Shown: positions 26,125 to 35,704, numbered from the stretch's first letter. The stretch is DNA of 49,360 nt from an uncultured Prevotella sp. (GCA_900317405.1 ONGP01000028.1:1-49360), one strand, 5' to 3'. Made by a program: numbers and translations. The notes: generated by a model from the sequence alone, not told the origin.

Positions 26125-26874
26125 ATGATCAAAAAGATTCTGGTTTCACAACCTAAGCCATCTAGTGAGAAGTCGCCTTATTTCGATATCGCGAACAAGT
26201 TTGGTGTAGAACTGATATTCCGTCCTTTTATTAAAGTGGAGGCAATCAGTTCAAAAGATTTCCGTGCACAGAAGGTGAACATTCTGGATCACACTGCTGT
26301 TGTTTTCACCTCGCGTCATGCTATTGACCATTTCTTTAATATGGCCAAGGAACTCAGAGTTAACATTCCTGAGGACATGAAGTATTTCTGTGTTACAGAA
26401 ACCATCGCACTTTACATTCAGAAGTATGTTCAGTACAGAAAGCGCAAGATTTTCTTTGGCGAGACCGGTCGTATTGACGATCTGATTCCAACTATGGTCA
26501 AGCACAAGACTGAGAAATATCTTGTTCCACTGAGTGATGTTCATACTGACAGCCTGGCAAATCTACTTGACTCTAAGAAGTTGCAGCACACAGAATGTAT
26601 TATGTACAAGACTGTGAGCAACGACTTTACTGAGGAGGAGGTTAAGAACTTCGACTACGACATGCTGATATTCTTCAGCCCCGCCGGTATCGAGTCGCTT
26701 ACAAAGAACTTCCCTAACTTCAAGCAGGACAAGATTGCTATCGCGACTTTCGGTCCAGCAACTGCAAAGGCAGCAAAGGAAGCAGGTCTGCGTCTTGACA
26801 TCGAAGCTCCAAACGAGAAGTATCCATCAATGACTGGTGCTCTGCAGCACTATCTATTCGAGATACAAGATTAA
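26125..26874 (+). CDS. hemD: Uroporphyrinogen-III synthase family protein
   Basis: 249 residues. The family is poorly conserved, but 'ILVSQPKPSSEKSPYFDIANKFGVELIFRPFIKVEAIS', 'VVFTSRHAIDHFF', 'FFSPAGIESLTKNFP' and 'IATFGPATAKAAKEAGLRLDIEAPNEKYPSMTGAL' fit the two-lobed HemD fold. It would close the tetrapyrrole ring. No other haem genes lie nearby, so activity in haem or corrinoid synthesis is uncertain. It is cotranscribed with DUF4271 and rnpA, a string typical of Bacteroidales. Confidence 0.82.
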   Translation: MIKKILVSQPKPSSEKSPYFDIANKFGVELIFRPFIKVEAISSKDFRAQKVNILDHTAVVFTSRHAIDHFFNMAKELRVNIPEDMKYFCVTETIALYIQKYVQYRKRKIFFGETGRIDDLIPTMVKHKTEKYLVPLSDVHTDSLANLLDSKKLQHTECIMYKTVSNDFTEEEVKNFDYDMLIFFSPAGIESLTKNFPNFKQDKIAIATFGPATAKAAKEAGLRLDIEAPNEKYPSMTGALQHYLFEIQD

Positions 26875-26880
26875 GGATTG

Positions 26881-27273
26881 ATGACGACAGCTCCCACATT
26901 CAAAAAGGAGGAGCGCATCGTCAGCAATCTGCTGATTGAAACGCTCTTTGAAAAAGGCAATAGTCAGTCACTGACTGCCTTTCCTCTTAGAGCGGTTTAT
27001 CTGAAAACAGAGCAACGCGAAGGCTGCGCCCCAATACAGCTGCTCATCAGCGTTCCTAAGAAACGTTTCAAGCATGCTGTAGACAGAAACAGAGTGAAGC
27101 GCCAAGTGCGTGAAGCATATCGCAAGAACAAGTCGCTACTTGATGGTATAGTGGAAGAAGGACAAATGCTGCTGATTGCCATAATATGGTTGACAGACAA
27201 GCACTTCGCCACCAAGGAAGTAGAGAAGAGGATGATAAGCCTTATGAAACAAATGGCAAAACCAAAACCATGA
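26881..27273 (+). CDS. rnpA: Ribonuclease P protein component
   Basis: 130 residues from ATG 26881. The basic '[25 protein letters not shown]' helix is the RNase P protein signature. It partners the RNase P RNA in maturing tRNA 5' ends. The stop codon overlaps the yidD start (ATGA), the usual rnpA-yidD coupling. rpmH is not adjacent here. Confidence 0.95.
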   Translation: MTTAPTFKKEERIVSNLLIETLFEKGNSQSLTAFPLRAVYLKTEQREGCAPIQLLISVPKKRFKHAVDRNRVKRQVREAYRKNKSLLDGIVEEGQMLLIAIIWLTDKHFATKEVEKRMISLMKQMAKPKP

Positions 27274-27500
27274 AAAGGCTATCGCATTACATATCACTGC
27301 TGCTGGTAATGCCAATACGCTTTTACCAAATATGCATCTCTCCACTTCTAGGACCTTCGTGCAGATTCACTCCCACATGTAGCGAGTATGCCAAACAAGC
27401 CATTATGAAGCATGGTCCTATTAAAGGTCTTGGACTAGCCATATGGCGAATATTAAGATGCAACCCTTTTGGAGGATCAGGATACGATCCTGTACCTTAA
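27270..27500 (+). CDS. yidD: Membrane protein insertion efficiency factor YidD
   Basis: 76 residues from ATG 27270, overlapping rnpA by 4 bp. Contains '[29 protein letters not shown]' with the three conserved Cys-region residues, then '[24 protein letters not shown]', the family's C-terminal signature. It is a peripheral membrane protein helping YidC insertion. Confidence 0.95.
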   Translation: MKRLSHYISLLLVMPIRFYQICISPLLGPSCRFTPTCSEYAKQAIMKHGPIKGLGLAIWRILRCNPFGGSGYDPVP

Positions 27501-27537
27501 TCGGGGACAACAAACAGAGAATAAAGTAAATAAGTAT

Positions 27538-28836
27538 ATGAAGAAGAACTTTGTAGAAGAACTGAAATGGCGCGGTATGCTGGCACAGATGATGCCAGGG
27601 ACAGAAGAACTGCTCCAGAAAGAAATGGTAACAGCCTACCTGGGTACCGATCCTACAGCCGACTCGCTGCATATCGGTCACCTGTGTGGTATTATGATGC
27701 TCCGCCACCTTCAGCGCTGCGGACACCGTCCTGTTATCTTGGTAGGTGGTGCCACAGGTATGATTGGCGACCCATCAGGCAAGAGCCAGGAGCGTAATCT
27801 GCTTAACAATGAAACCCTATATCACAACCAGGAGTGCATAAAGAAGCAGGTAGCCAAGTTCCTTGATTTCGACTCAAAAGAGCCGAATGCTGCAGTAATG
27901 GTGAACAACTACGACTGGATGAAGGACTTTACCTTCCTGGATTTCGCTCGTGAGGTTGGTAAACACATCACCGTTAACTATATGATGGCCAAGGAAAGCG
28001 TACAGCAGCGACTCAACGGAACTGCACGCGATGGTCTTTCATTCACAGAGTTCACATATCAGTTGCTCCAGGGTTACGACTTCCTATATCTGTATCAGCA
28101 CCTTGGAGTAAAACTTCAGTTGGGCGGTAATGACCAGTGGGGTAATATGACAACAGGTACAGAACTTATTCGTCGCACATTGGGCAACGAGGTTGAGACA
28201 TTCGCACTTACTTGTCCACTTATTACAAAGAGTGACGGTAAGAAGTTTGGTAAGACTGAGAGTGGTAACATCTGGCTTGATCCAGTACGTACAACTCCAT
28301 ATAAGTTCTACCAGTTCTGGCTCAACGTTAGCGATGACGATGCAGAACGTTATATAAAGATCTTCACATCACTCGAGAAGGACGTTATCGACGCTCTTAT
28401 CGAGGAGCACAAGCAGGATCCAGGCCGTCGTGTTCTCCAGAAGCGCCTTGCAGAGGAGGTTACTGTTATGGTTCACTCGCAGGAAGCACTCGACACCGCA
28501 ATCGAAGCATCTAACATCCTATTTGGCAAGTCAACCAAGGAAGGACTTGAGAAACTTGACGAGCAGACACTGCTTGACGTATTCGACGGTGTGCCACAGT
28601 TTGAGATTGCAAAAGACCAGCTTGGTCAGCCTGCCATCGAACTGCTCACAACCGTAGCTCCAGTATTCCCATCAAAGGGTGAAATGCGCAAGATGGTTCA
28701 GGGTGGAGGCGTATCGCTGAACAAAGAAAAGATTACCGATCAGAATCGTGCAATAACTGCCGAAGATTTGATTGATGGCAAGTATCTTTTGGCCCAGAAA
28801 GGCAAAAAGAACTACTACTTGCTGATAGTTAAGTAA
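27538..28836 (+). CDS. tyrS: Tyrosyl-tRNA synthetase
   Basis: 432 residues from ATG 27538; longer in-frame readings would overlap yidD. '[18 protein letters not shown]' carries the HIGH motif. '[12 protein letters not shown]' and '[14 protein letters not shown]' (KMSKS equivalent) identify a bacterial TyrRS. A C-terminal S4-like RNA-binding domain (~355-432) is present. It closes the hemD-rnpA-yidD-tyrS group. An inverted repeat just after the stop codon may terminate it. Confidence 0.96.
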   Translation: MKKNFVEELKWRGMLAQMMPGTEELLQKEMVTAYLGTDPTADSLHIGHLCGIMMLRHLQRCGHRPVILVGGATGMIGDPSGKSQERNLLNNETLYHNQECIKKQVAKFLDFDSKEPNAAVMVNNYDWMKDFTFLDFAREVGKHITVNYMMAKESVQQRLNGTARDGLSFTEFTYQLLQGYDFLYLYQHLGVKLQLGGNDQWGNMTTGTELIRRTLGNEVETFALTCPLITKSDGKKFGKTESGNIWLDPVRTTPYKFYQFWLNVSDDDAERYIKIFTSLEKDVIDALIEEHKQDPGRRVLQKRLAEEVTVMVHSQEALDTAIEASNILFGKSTKEGLEKLDEQTLLDVFDGVPQFEIAKDQLGQPAIELLTTVAPVFPSKGEMRKMVQGGGVSLNKEKITDQNRAITAEDLIDGKYLLAQKGKKNYYLLIVK

Positions 28837-28841
28837 TATTT

Positions 28842-28888
28842 GGCTGCAAAATTTTGGTACTTCAAAAAATATTTGTACCTTTGCAGCC
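28842..28888 (+). promoter_or_regulatory. tRNA-Gln promoter embedded in an inverted repeat
   Basis: The -7 element TACCTTTG lies at 28876-28883 with TTTTG (28852-28856) at the right distance upstream. Both fall within an inverted repeat: GGCTGCAAA (28842-28850) with TTTGCAGCC (28880-28888), and GGTAC (28856-28860) with GTACC (28875-28879). The palindrome could also end the tyrS transcript. Confidence 0.6.
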
Positions 28889-28897
28889 ACATATTCT

Positions 28898-28968
28898 TGG
28901 ACGATGGTGTAATGGTAACACTACAGGTTTTGGTTCTGTCATTCCCGGTTCGAATCCGAGTCGTCCAA
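28898..28968 (+). tRNA. tRNA-Gln (anticodon UUG)
   Basis: A full cloverleaf folds: acceptor TGGACGA/TCGTCCA, D-arm GTGT/ACAC, anticodon arm ACAGG-TTTTGGT-TCTGT, T-loop TTCGAAT. The anticodon is TTG. One C-A mismatch occurs in the T-stem (CCCGG against CCGAG), where CTCGG would pair fully. No CCA is encoded. Confidence 0.9.
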
Positions 28969-28995
28969 CTACTAAAAAACAATTTCTAAAACAAA

Positions 28996-29763
28996 GTGGC
29001 TCTTGTTACTGGCGCCGCCTATGGTATAGGTTTTGCTATTGCCGAGGCGTTAGCTAATGCAGGCGCAGAGATAGCATTCAACTGCCGCGGACAAGAGCAT
29101 CTTAACAAGGCTCTTTCTGATTATCAGGCAAAGGGAATCAAGGCTCATGGCTACATCTGCGACGTTACCAACGAAGAAGATGTAGAAAAGATGGTTGCCG
29201 ATATCCGAAAAGAACTCGGCCACATAGACATTCTTGTAAACAATGCAGGAATCATCAAGCGCATACCTATGCACGAGATGAAGCGAGAGGAATTCCAACA
29301 GGTGATAGATATAGACCTGGTAGGTCCATTCATCATGACCAAGGCTGTAATACCCGAAATGATGGAGCGTCGCGAGGGTAAGATCATCAACATCTGTTCG
29401 ATGATGTCGGAATTGGGACGTGAAACTGTATCCGCCTATGCAGCAGCTAAGGGAGGATTAAAGATGCTTACTCGCAATATCTGTTCAGAATATGGAGAGT
29501 ATAATATCCAGTGTAACGCTATCGGCCCAGGATATATTGCAACTCCACAAACAGCTCCACTTCGCGAGCGTCAGGCTGACGGTAGTCGCCATCCGTTCGA
29601 CTCTTTCATTTGTGCCAAGACTCCAGCAGGCAGATGGCTAGATCCAGAGGAACTAGCTGGCCCAGCAGTTTTCCTGGCATCTCATGCATCAGATGCTGTT
29701 AACGGACATATACTCTATGTAGATGGAGGTATACTGGCCTACATAGGTAAGCAACCCAAATAA
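28996..29763 (+). CDS. SDR oxidoreductase, gluconate 5-dehydrogenase/KduD-like, apparently missing its N-terminus
   Basis: The only usable start is GTG 28996, giving 255 residues that begin directly at the cofactor strand (MALVTGAAYGIG). Homologues I know carry about 10-15 residues before this (…GKVALVTG). Here the in-frame codons upstream read stop (TAA 28987)-Asn-Lys, and the tRNA-Gln ends only 27 bp before. Catalytic Ser, Tyr and Lys are present ('ICSMMSELGRETVSAYAAAKGG'), as is the Bacteroidales ending 'YVDGGILAYIGKQP'. It would interconvert keto-gluconate-type substrates using NAD(P)H. It may be functional with a shorter N-terminus, truncated, or misassembled. Confidence 0.8.
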   Translation: MALVTGAAYGIGFAIAEALANAGAEIAFNCRGQEHLNKALSDYQAKGIKAHGYICDVTNEEDVEKMVADIRKELGHIDILVNNAGIIKRIPMHEMKREEFQQVIDIDLVGPFIMTKAVIPEMMERREGKIINICSMMSELGRETVSAYAAAKGGLKMLTRNICSEYGEYNIQCNAIGPGYIATPQTAPLRERQADGSRHPFDSFICAKTPAGRWLDPEELAGPAVFLASHASDAVNGHILYVDGGILAYIGKQPK

Positions 29764-29787
29764 ACACATAGTATTTAAGAAAATAAT

Positions 29788-29814
29788 AATGGGGACCCTA
29801 AGAGGATCCCCATT
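29788..29814. terminator. Bidirectional terminator between the SDR and HU genes
   Basis: The stem AATGGGGA/TCCCCATT is extended inward by CC/GG around a CTAAGA-type loop. It is flanked by A-rich sequence on both sides and lies between convergent genes. Confidence 0.8.
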
Positions 29815-29835
29815 AAAAATTTATTTACATTTAGA

Positions 29836-30108
29836 TTACTTGATAGCGTCAGCGAGCTCAGCACCAGCCTTGAACTTAGCAACCTTCTTAGCAGCGATCT
29901 TGATCTTCTGCTTGGTCAGAGGATTGATACCCTCACGAGCAGGACGCTCGCTTACACTGAATGTACCGAAACCAACGAGAGCGATCTTGTCACCCTTTGC
30001 CAAAGCGTCCTTAATAGCTGCAACTGTTGCGTCGAGAGCTTTCTTAGCGTCAACCTTAGAGATGCCAGCACCTGCTGCGATCTTCTCTACCAAATCTGTT
30101 TTGTTCAT
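29836..30108 (-). CDS. HU family DNA-binding protein
   Basis: 90 residues. '[27 protein letters not shown]' and '[28 protein letters not shown]' with the DNA-binding beta-arm are standard HU. It is a nucleoid protein that bends DNA as a dimer. It has its own promoter and a ~55-nt leader, and it is convergent with the SDR gene. Confidence 0.96.
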   Translation of the reverse strand: MNKTDLVEKIAAGAGISKVDAKKALDATVAAIKDALAKGDKIALVGFGTFSVSERPAREGINPLTKQKIKIAAKKVAKFKAGAELADAIK

Positions 30109-30168
30109 AATCTTAAAATTTTAATGAATTATTAATAGTAATAACTGTTGTATAGTCGAATTCTTTGG

Positions 30169-30176
30169 CAAATATA
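30169..30176 (-). promoter_or_regulatory. HU gene promoter (TATATTTG, minus strand)
   Basis: CAAATATA on the plus strand. It gives a leader of about 50-55 nt ahead of the HU start at 30108. Confidence 0.55.
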
Positions 30177-30281
30177 AAAGAAAGTATTCAAACAAACAAC
30201 AAAAAAAGAGAAAAATTTCATATTTTGATAAAAAATAGTTGTATTATGTCGGTTTTTGGCCTAAAAAAGAGATATTTTTAG

Positions 30282-30289
30282 TAATTTTG
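30282..30289 (+). promoter_or_regulatory. Promoter of the rhomboid gene (TAATTTTG)
   Basis: TAATTTTG, with TTTTTG 24 bp upstream, and about 60 bp before the start codon. It is one of the few promoters here not followed by CA. Confidence 0.5.
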
Positions 30290-30349
30290 TCGCCGAAAGA
30301 TGACAAAAGGCACTATTGCCGCACAATAAATATATAAATAGTAAACATC

Positions 30350-31297
30350 ATGATGTTCCGCATACCAACGATTACAAAGAACTTGCTAATCATTAACTTG
30401 ATAGCATTCTTAGCCACCATAGTACTTCAACTACGTGGTATCGATTTAGCTGATATTGGAGGCCTGCATTTCTACATGGCCAACGATTTCCATCTTTATC
30501 AGTTTGTAACGTATCTATTCCTCCATGCTAATTTCATGCATATTCTTAGTAACATGTTCGGACTATGGATGTTTGGCTGCGTTATAGAAAATGTGTGGGG
30601 AGGCAAAAAGTTCCTTTTTTATTACATATCGTGTGGAATAGGCGCCGGACTATTACAGGAAATCGCGCAGTTGGGACAGTTCTACATGACGATTTCCGCA
30701 CAAGACCCAAGCGTAACTTTCAGTGAGATATTTGCAATCGGAGAACAATTAAGCGGACAACTTAACGCCTGGACCACAATTGGTGCCTCTGGAGCTGTAT
30801 ATGCAGTAATACTTGCTTTCGGTATGACATTCCCTAACGAGCGACTGTTCATCATCCCATTCCCATTCCCAATTAAGGCCAAATGGTTTGTACTTGGCTA
30901 CGTGGCAATAGAGTTCTTCTCGGCCCTTGGTTCAAGTGGCGACGGTGTGGCACATACAGCCCACTTAGGCGGTATGCTTTTCGGATTCCTAATGATTCGC
31001 TATTGGAATCGTCATCCCAACTCTGGATTTGATCGCGGTCGCGGTCAACAGTTCTTCGAGAATCTGAAGCACAATTTCGAACAGCGTAAGCAGAATACGG
31101 GTAGTGGATACACAAACCCCAACATGCATGTAAACCCTGGTAGTGGTACGAAAGAGGATGATATGGAGTATAATGCCCGCAAACGCAAGAACCAGGAAGA
31201 GATTGACGCTATTCTCGATAAGATTCGCAAGAGTGGCTACGACAGTCTTACTAAGGAAGAGAAGAAGAAGCTCTTCGACGCAAGCAACCAGTCATGA
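30350..31297 (+). CDS. Rhomboid family intramembrane serine protease
   Basis: 315 residues with about six membrane helices. Catalytic Ser147 in 'WTTIGASGAVYAVILAFG' and His205 in 'VAHTAHLGGMLFGF' are both present, and the N-terminal loop has 'LFLHANFMHILSNMFGLWMFG'. The last ~75 residues are a charged cytoplasmic tail (RKRKNQEEIDAILDKIRKSGYDSLTKEEKKKLF), a rhomboid-associated module also seen in other Bacteroidetes. ATG 30353 is an alternative start. The stop codon overlaps the next gene by 4 bp. Confidence 0.93.
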   Translation: MMFRIPTITKNLLIINLIAFLATIVLQLRGIDLADIGGLHFYMANDFHLYQFVTYLFLHANFMHILSNMFGLWMFGCVIENVWGGKKFLFYYISCGIGAGLLQEIAQLGQFYMTISAQDPSVTFSEIFAIGEQLSGQLNAWTTIGASGAVYAVILAFGMTFPNERLFIIPFPFPIKAKWFVLGYVAIEFFSALGSSGDGVAHTAHLGGMLFGFLMIRYWNRHPNSGFDRGRGQQFFENLKHNFEQRKQNTGSGYTNPNMHVNPGSGTKEDDMEYNARKRKNQEEIDAILDKIRKSGYDSLTKEEKKKLFDASNQS

Positions 31298-32388
31298 TCA
31301 AACAGCTTAAGACAATAACGATAAACCTAATAGCCGGAGCCAATGTAGCAACAATACTACTGATGGTTCTGGCAGGTTATGCCGATCGTATCAATCCCGT
31401 TGAGCATCCCATGCTATCATGTATGGGTATGGCTTTTCCTGGATTTCTTATAGGCAACTTGGTATTTCTATTCTTCTGGCTTACATTTAAGTGGAAAAAA
31501 GCGTGGATTCCCGTTTTAGGATATATCGTAGTATATGGTCCTATCACACTATATATGCCCTTGCACACTTCGCAGACACCGCCAGAAGGGACACTCAAAC
31601 TAATTTCCTACAATGTATGCCAGTATGGAGGCAATTACAAATATGAACAAGGATTCGAGAAGGTTTATGAATACCTTAAAGAACAGGATGCCGATATAGT
31701 ATGCCTGCAAGAGGATGTTGACACTTGGCGCAGATATGTAAAACAATGGTATGAGAAAATCTACCAATATAATGATACTACCATATTCAACCCGAACGAT
31801 GCCAGCAAGAATGGCGTTGGAATCCATACAAGATATCCCATTATAAAAAAAGAACGCATTCTATACGAATCATCCGCTAACGGATCTGTAGCCTATTATC
31901 TCAAGAAAGGCAAAGACACCATTCTTGTGATAAACAATCACCTTGAAGGTACACATTTAAGCGATGAAGATCGCGACAAATACAAACAGATGATTAGTGG
32001 AAAAATGAAGAAGGATACAGCGAAGGCCGAGACGCTCTTCCTAATAGAGAAACTAGGCAAATATGCGGCGAAAAGAGCCCCTGAAGCAGAAGCTGTACAT
32101 AAGTACATTGAGGAGCATCGCCAATACCCGATTATTGTGTGTGGCGACTTCAACGATAACCCCATTTCCTACTCTCGACGAACCATCGCCCAAGGGTTAA
32201 AAGACTGCTATCAAGAGACAGGAATGGGTATCGGTTTGTCATATAATCAGAAAGGCTTTTTTGTGCGAATTGATCACATTCTGGTATCAGACCATTTTGA
32301 GCCCTACAATTGCCAAATTGACTCAAAAATGGACGCAAGTGACCATTATCCCATCATTTGCACCCTAAAAATGGATGATAATCCATAA
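31294..32388 (+). CDS. Endonuclease/exonuclease/phosphatase family protein with N-terminal membrane helices
   Basis: 364 residues. Three hydrophobic helices (residues ~10-95) precede an EEP domain. The domain has 'LKLISYNVCQYGG', catalytic Glu in 'VCLQEDVD', 'IIVCGDFNDNPISYSRR', 'RIDHILVS' and 'DASDHYPIICTL', so all metal and phosphate ligands are present. It is probably a membrane-anchored phosphodiesterase or phosphatase, not a DNA repair enzyme. It is translationally coupled to the rhomboid gene (ATGA overlap), a pairing I associate with Bacteroidales. Confidence 0.88.
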   Translation: MIKQLKTITINLIAGANVATILLMVLAGYADRINPVEHPMLSCMGMAFPGFLIGNLVFLFFWLTFKWKKAWIPVLGYIVVYGPITLYMPLHTSQTPPEGTLKLISYNVCQYGGNYKYEQGFEKVYEYLKEQDADIVCLQEDVDTWRRYVKQWYEKIYQYNDTTIFNPNDASKNGVGIHTRYPIIKKERILYESSANGSVAYYLKKGKDTILVINNHLEGTHLSDEDRDKYKQMISGKMKKDTAKAETLFLIEKLGKYAAKRAPEAEAVHKYIEEHRQYPIIVCGDFNDNPISYSRRTIAQGLKDCYQETGMGIGLSYNQKGFFVRIDHILVSDHFEPYNCQIDSKMDASDHYPIICTLKMDDNP

Positions 32389-32437
32389 AAAAAGAACGAA
32401 AATTGCCAATAAATTTTTCCTTCTGTAAAAAAATGCC

Positions 32438-32445
32438 TATATTTG
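32438..32445 (+). promoter_or_regulatory. secDF promoter (TATATTTG)
   Basis: TATATTTG followed by CACGC, with an AT-rich leader of about 50 nt before secDF. Confidence 0.6.
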
Positions 32446-32502
32446 CACGCTATTTTATACGCGAACAGAATAAATAATAAAAAATAAACAATTAAAATCA
32501 AA

Positions 32503-35500
32503 ATGCAAAACAAAGGAATTGTAAAATTTATCGCAGTGCTTTTGATTCTCGTGTGCTGCTTCTACCTTTCCTTCTCGTTCGTAACACGCCATTACGAAAG
32601 TAAGGCCGCAGCTATGGGCGAAGAGGCTGGTGCGGAGTACCTCGATTCAATCAACAACGAGAAGGTGTACATGGGCATCTATTCTCTTAAGCAGTGCCGT
32701 GAGATGGAAATTGGCCTGGGTCTTGACCTGAAGGGCGGTATGAACGTAATTCTTGAGGTATCAGTACCTGATGTGGTTGATGTACTTGCTGACCACAAAA
32801 CTGATGCCACCTACAAGAAGGCAATGGAACTTGCCAAGAAGGAAGAGGAGACCAGTCAGAACGACTTCATCTCACTGTTCGTTAAGTATTGGAAACAGGA
32901 GGCCAACGGTCGTCCACTTGCCGCAATCTTTGCTACACAGCAGATGAAGGGCAAGGTTAGTACTTCGTCAACAGATTCAGAGGTTGAGAATGCTCTGCGT
33001 GCTGAAGTACAGAGTGCCGTTGATAACTCATTCAACGTAGTACGTAACCGTATCGATAAGTTCGGTGTAGTTCAGCCAAACATCCAGAAGCTTGAAGGCC
33101 AGAGCGGCCGTATCATGGTCGAGATGCCTGGTATCAAGGAGCCTGAGCGCGTTCGTAAGTTGCTCCAGGGTTCAGCAAACCTTGAGTTCTGGGAGACATA
33201 CAACTCACAGGAGATTACTCCTCTGCTGGCTCAGCTGAATCAGCGTTGGGCTGCTCAGGGTGGTGTTGATGTTGATACTACAGCCGTAGACAGCACTGCA
33301 ACAGCTGCTGCTGATACAACTAAGGCAGCTACTGGCGACCTGGCTGCTAAGCTGGCTAAGAAGGACAACAAGGATACTAAGGCTGTTGAGATGGCCAAGA
33401 AACAGAATCCTCTGTTCTCTATCTTCCAGCCTACACAGGGCAACACACTCGCAGTAGTTGGTTATGCTAACGCTCGCGATACTGCCGAGATCAACAAGAT
33501 TATCTACTCAGACCTCGCTGGTCGCATCTTCCCTGCCGAGCTGAAGCTCCGCTGGGGTGCTAAGGCCGAGGACTTCGGAGGTCAGAATACTAAGGGCGAC
33601 ATCTTCGAACTCTATGCTCTGAAGGTTACTGAGCCTTCAGGTCGTGCTCCACTGGAGGGTGATGTTATCACAAGCTCTAAGGACGACTTCGACCAGATGG
33701 GTCACCCATCAGTATCTATGCAGATGAACTCTGATGGCGCTCGCCGCTGGAGCCAGATCACAAAGCAGAACATCGGTAAGGCCGTAGCTATCGTGCTCGA
33801 CGACGCAGTTTACTCTGCTCCACGTATCCTCACTCAGATCGACGGTGGTAACTCTCAGATTACTGGTAACTTCACCATCGAGGACACTAAGGACCTGGCT
33901 AACACACTTAACTCTGGTAAGATGCCAGCTCCTACACGTATCGTACAAGAGGAGGTTGTAGGTCCTTCACTGGGTGCTCAGTCTATCCAGCAGGGTATCA
34001 TTTCATTTATCGTTGCCTTCGTACTGCTGATGATCTACATGATTATGCTGTACGGCTTCGTTCCTGGTATCCTCTCAGATATCGCTCTGCTGTTCAACCT
34101 GTTCTTCACACTGGGTATCCTCACATCATTCCAGGCTGCCCTGACAATGCCTGGTATCGCCGGTATCGTACTGACACTGGGTACAGCCGTGGATGCTAAC
34201 GTGCTTATCTACGAGCGTATCAAGGAAGAGCTGAAGAAGGGTCTTGGTGTAAAGGAGGCTCTGAACAAGGGTTACTCTAACGCTTTCAGCGCTATCTTCG
34301 ACTCTAACTTCACTTCACTGATCACAGGTATCATCCTGCTCTACTTCGGTACAGGTCCTGTTAAGGGCTTCGCTACCACTTGGATCATCGGTATCGTAAT
34401 TTCATTCTTTACTGCAGTATACCTCACACGTATTGTTTACGACACAATGCTGTCTAAGGATAAGTGGACTAACCTTACATTCGTAACAGGTTACTCTAAG
34501 AACCTGATGCAGAACGCTAAGTACAACTTCATGGGTATGTATAAGAAGACATACACTCTCTGGGCTGTATTCGCAGTAATCTGCATTGGTTCGTTCTTCG
34601 TTCGCGGTCTTAGCCAGAGCATCGACTTCACTGGTGGTCGTAACTACGTTGTAACACTCGACAAGCAGACTCCTGTAGAGGAGGTTCGTAAGGCAATGGC
34701 TGGCGCTTTCATCAACACTATTGGCGAGAAGGCTAACCAGGAGGCTAACACATCTGTTATCGCTCTGGGTACTGATGGCAAGACCGTTCGTATCTCAACC
34801 AACTGGGATATCGAGTCAAACAATCCTGAGGTTGACGATAAGGCTGAGACAATCCTGTTCAACTCTCTGAAGAGCGCAGGTCTTGTTAGTCAGGAAAGCG
34901 TAGAGAAGTTTAAGAATCCAGATGTACGCGAGGGTGGTTCAATCATCAGTTCTGCTAAGGTTGGTCCTTCAGTAGCTAAGGATATCACTCACGGTGCTAT
35001 CATCAGCGTATGTATCGCTCTGATTGCCATCTTCCTCTACATTCTGCTGCGTTTCCGCAACCTCGCCTTCTCTGTAGGTGCTGTTGTGGCTCTGGCTCTC
35101 GATGCTCTGCTCGTTATCGGTATTTACTCACTCTGCTGGGGTTGGATTCCAATGTCACTCGAGATCGACCAGGTATTTATCGGTGCTATCCTGACCGTTA
35201 TCGGTTACTCTATCAACGATAAGGTGGTAGTATTCGACCGTATCCGTGAGAACCTCGGTCTGTATGGCAAGCGCGATCGTCAGCAGCTGTTCAACGACTC
35301 ACTGAACCAGACACTGGCTCGTACCATCAACACCTCTGTAACAACTCTGATCGTGCTGTTGGCTATCTTCATCCTTGGTGGTGATAGCATCCGCTCGTTC
35401 TCATTGGCTATGATCCTGGGTGTTATCTTCGGTACACTGAGCTCACTCTTCATCGCTGCTCCTACAGCCTACCTCACAATGGGCCGTACCATCAAGGAGG

Positions 35501-35529
35501 ACGAAGTTGAGACTGCTGAGAAGAAGTAA
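32503..35529 (+). CDS. secDF: Fused protein translocase subunit SecDF
   Basis: 1008 residues combining SecD and SecF. The SecD half has 'LGLDLKGGMNVILEV', a large periplasmic domain with an Ala/Thr/Asp-rich low-complexity insert at ~255-310, and 'TLGTAVDANVLIYERIKEEL'. The SecF half has 'QSIDFTGGRNYVV' and 'TVIGYSINDKVVVFDRIREN'. About 12 membrane helices in all. It uses proton motive force to pull secreted proteins through SecYEG. Fusion is normal in Bacteroidetes. Codon bias is strong, as for highly expressed genes. Confidence 0.96.
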   Translation: MQNKGIVKFIAVLLILVCCFYLSFSFVTRHYESKAAAMGEEAGAEYLDSINNEKVYMGIYSLKQCREMEIGLGLDLKGGMNVILEVSVPDVVDVLADHKTDATYKKAMELAKKEEETSQNDFISLFVKYWKQEANGRPLAAIFATQQMKGKVSTSSTDSEVENALRAEVQSAVDNSFNVVRNRIDKFGVVQPNIQKLEGQSGRIMVEMPGIKEPERVRKLLQGSANLEFWETYNSQEITPLLAQLNQRWAAQGGVDVDTTAVDSTATAAADTTKAATGDLAAKLAKKDNKDTKAVEMAKKQNPLFSIFQPTQGNTLAVVGYANARDTAEINKIIYSDLAGRIFPAELKLRWGAKAEDFGGQNTKGDIFELYALKVTEPSGRAPLEGDVITSSKDDFDQMGHPSVSMQMNSDGARRWSQITKQNIGKAVAIVLDDAVYSAPRILTQIDGGNSQITGNFTIEDTKDLANTLNSGKMPAPTRIVQEEVVGPSLGAQSIQQGIISFIVAFVLLMIYMIMLYGFVPGILSDIALLFNLFFTLGILTSFQAALTMPGIAGIVLTLGTAVDANVLIYERIKEELKKGLGVKEALNKGYSNAFSAIFDSNFTSLITGIILLYFGTGPVKGFATTWIIGIVISFFTAVYLTRIVYDTMLSKDKWTNLTFVTGYSKNLMQNAKYNFMGMYKKTYTLWAVFAVICIGSFFVRGLSQSIDFTGGRNYVVTLDKQTPVEEVRKAMAGAFINTIGEKANQEANTSVIALGTDGKTVRISTNWDIESNNPEVDDKAETILFNSLKSAGLVSQESVEKFKNPDVREGGSIISSAKVGPSVAKDITHGAIISVCIALIAIFLYILLRFRNLAFSVGAVVALALDALLVIGIYSLCWGWIPMSLEIDQVFIGAILTVIGYSINDKVVVFDRIRENLGLYGKRDRQQLFNDSLNQTLARTINTSVTTLIVLLAIFILGGDSIRSFSLAMILGVIFGTLSSLFIAAPTAYLTMGRTIKEDEVETAEKK

Positions 35530-35548
35530 TATTTTCAGTCAACAATAA

Positions 35549-35588
35549 AAAGAGCTGCATTCCGTAGTGGGATGCAGCTCTTCTTTTT
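35549..35588 (+). terminator. secDF terminator
   Basis: AGAGCTGCAT (35551-35560) pairs with ATGCAGCTCT (35572-35581), and TTCTTTTTT follows. A-rich sequence precedes it, so it could also end transcripts coming from the other side, such as the one from tRNA-Arg. Confidence 0.85.
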
Positions 35589-35615
35589 TCATATATAATT
35601 ATGTACGCACGCGCG

Positions 35616-35687
35616 TACCCCGACCGCGAATCGAACGCGGAACTAAGTCTTAGGAGGACCTTGTTATATCCATTTAACTATCAGGGC
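35616..35687 (-). tRNA. tRNA-Arg (anticodon CCU)
   Basis: On the minus strand a complete cloverleaf of 72 nt: acceptor GCCCTGA/TCGGGGT (two G-U pairs), D-arm GTTA/TAAC, anticodon loop CTCCTAA (anticodon CCT), T-arm CCGCG-TTCGATT-CGCGG. The discriminator is A; no CCA is encoded. Confidence 0.93.
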
Positions 35688-35704
35688 GCATGCTTTTCTG
35701 TGTG

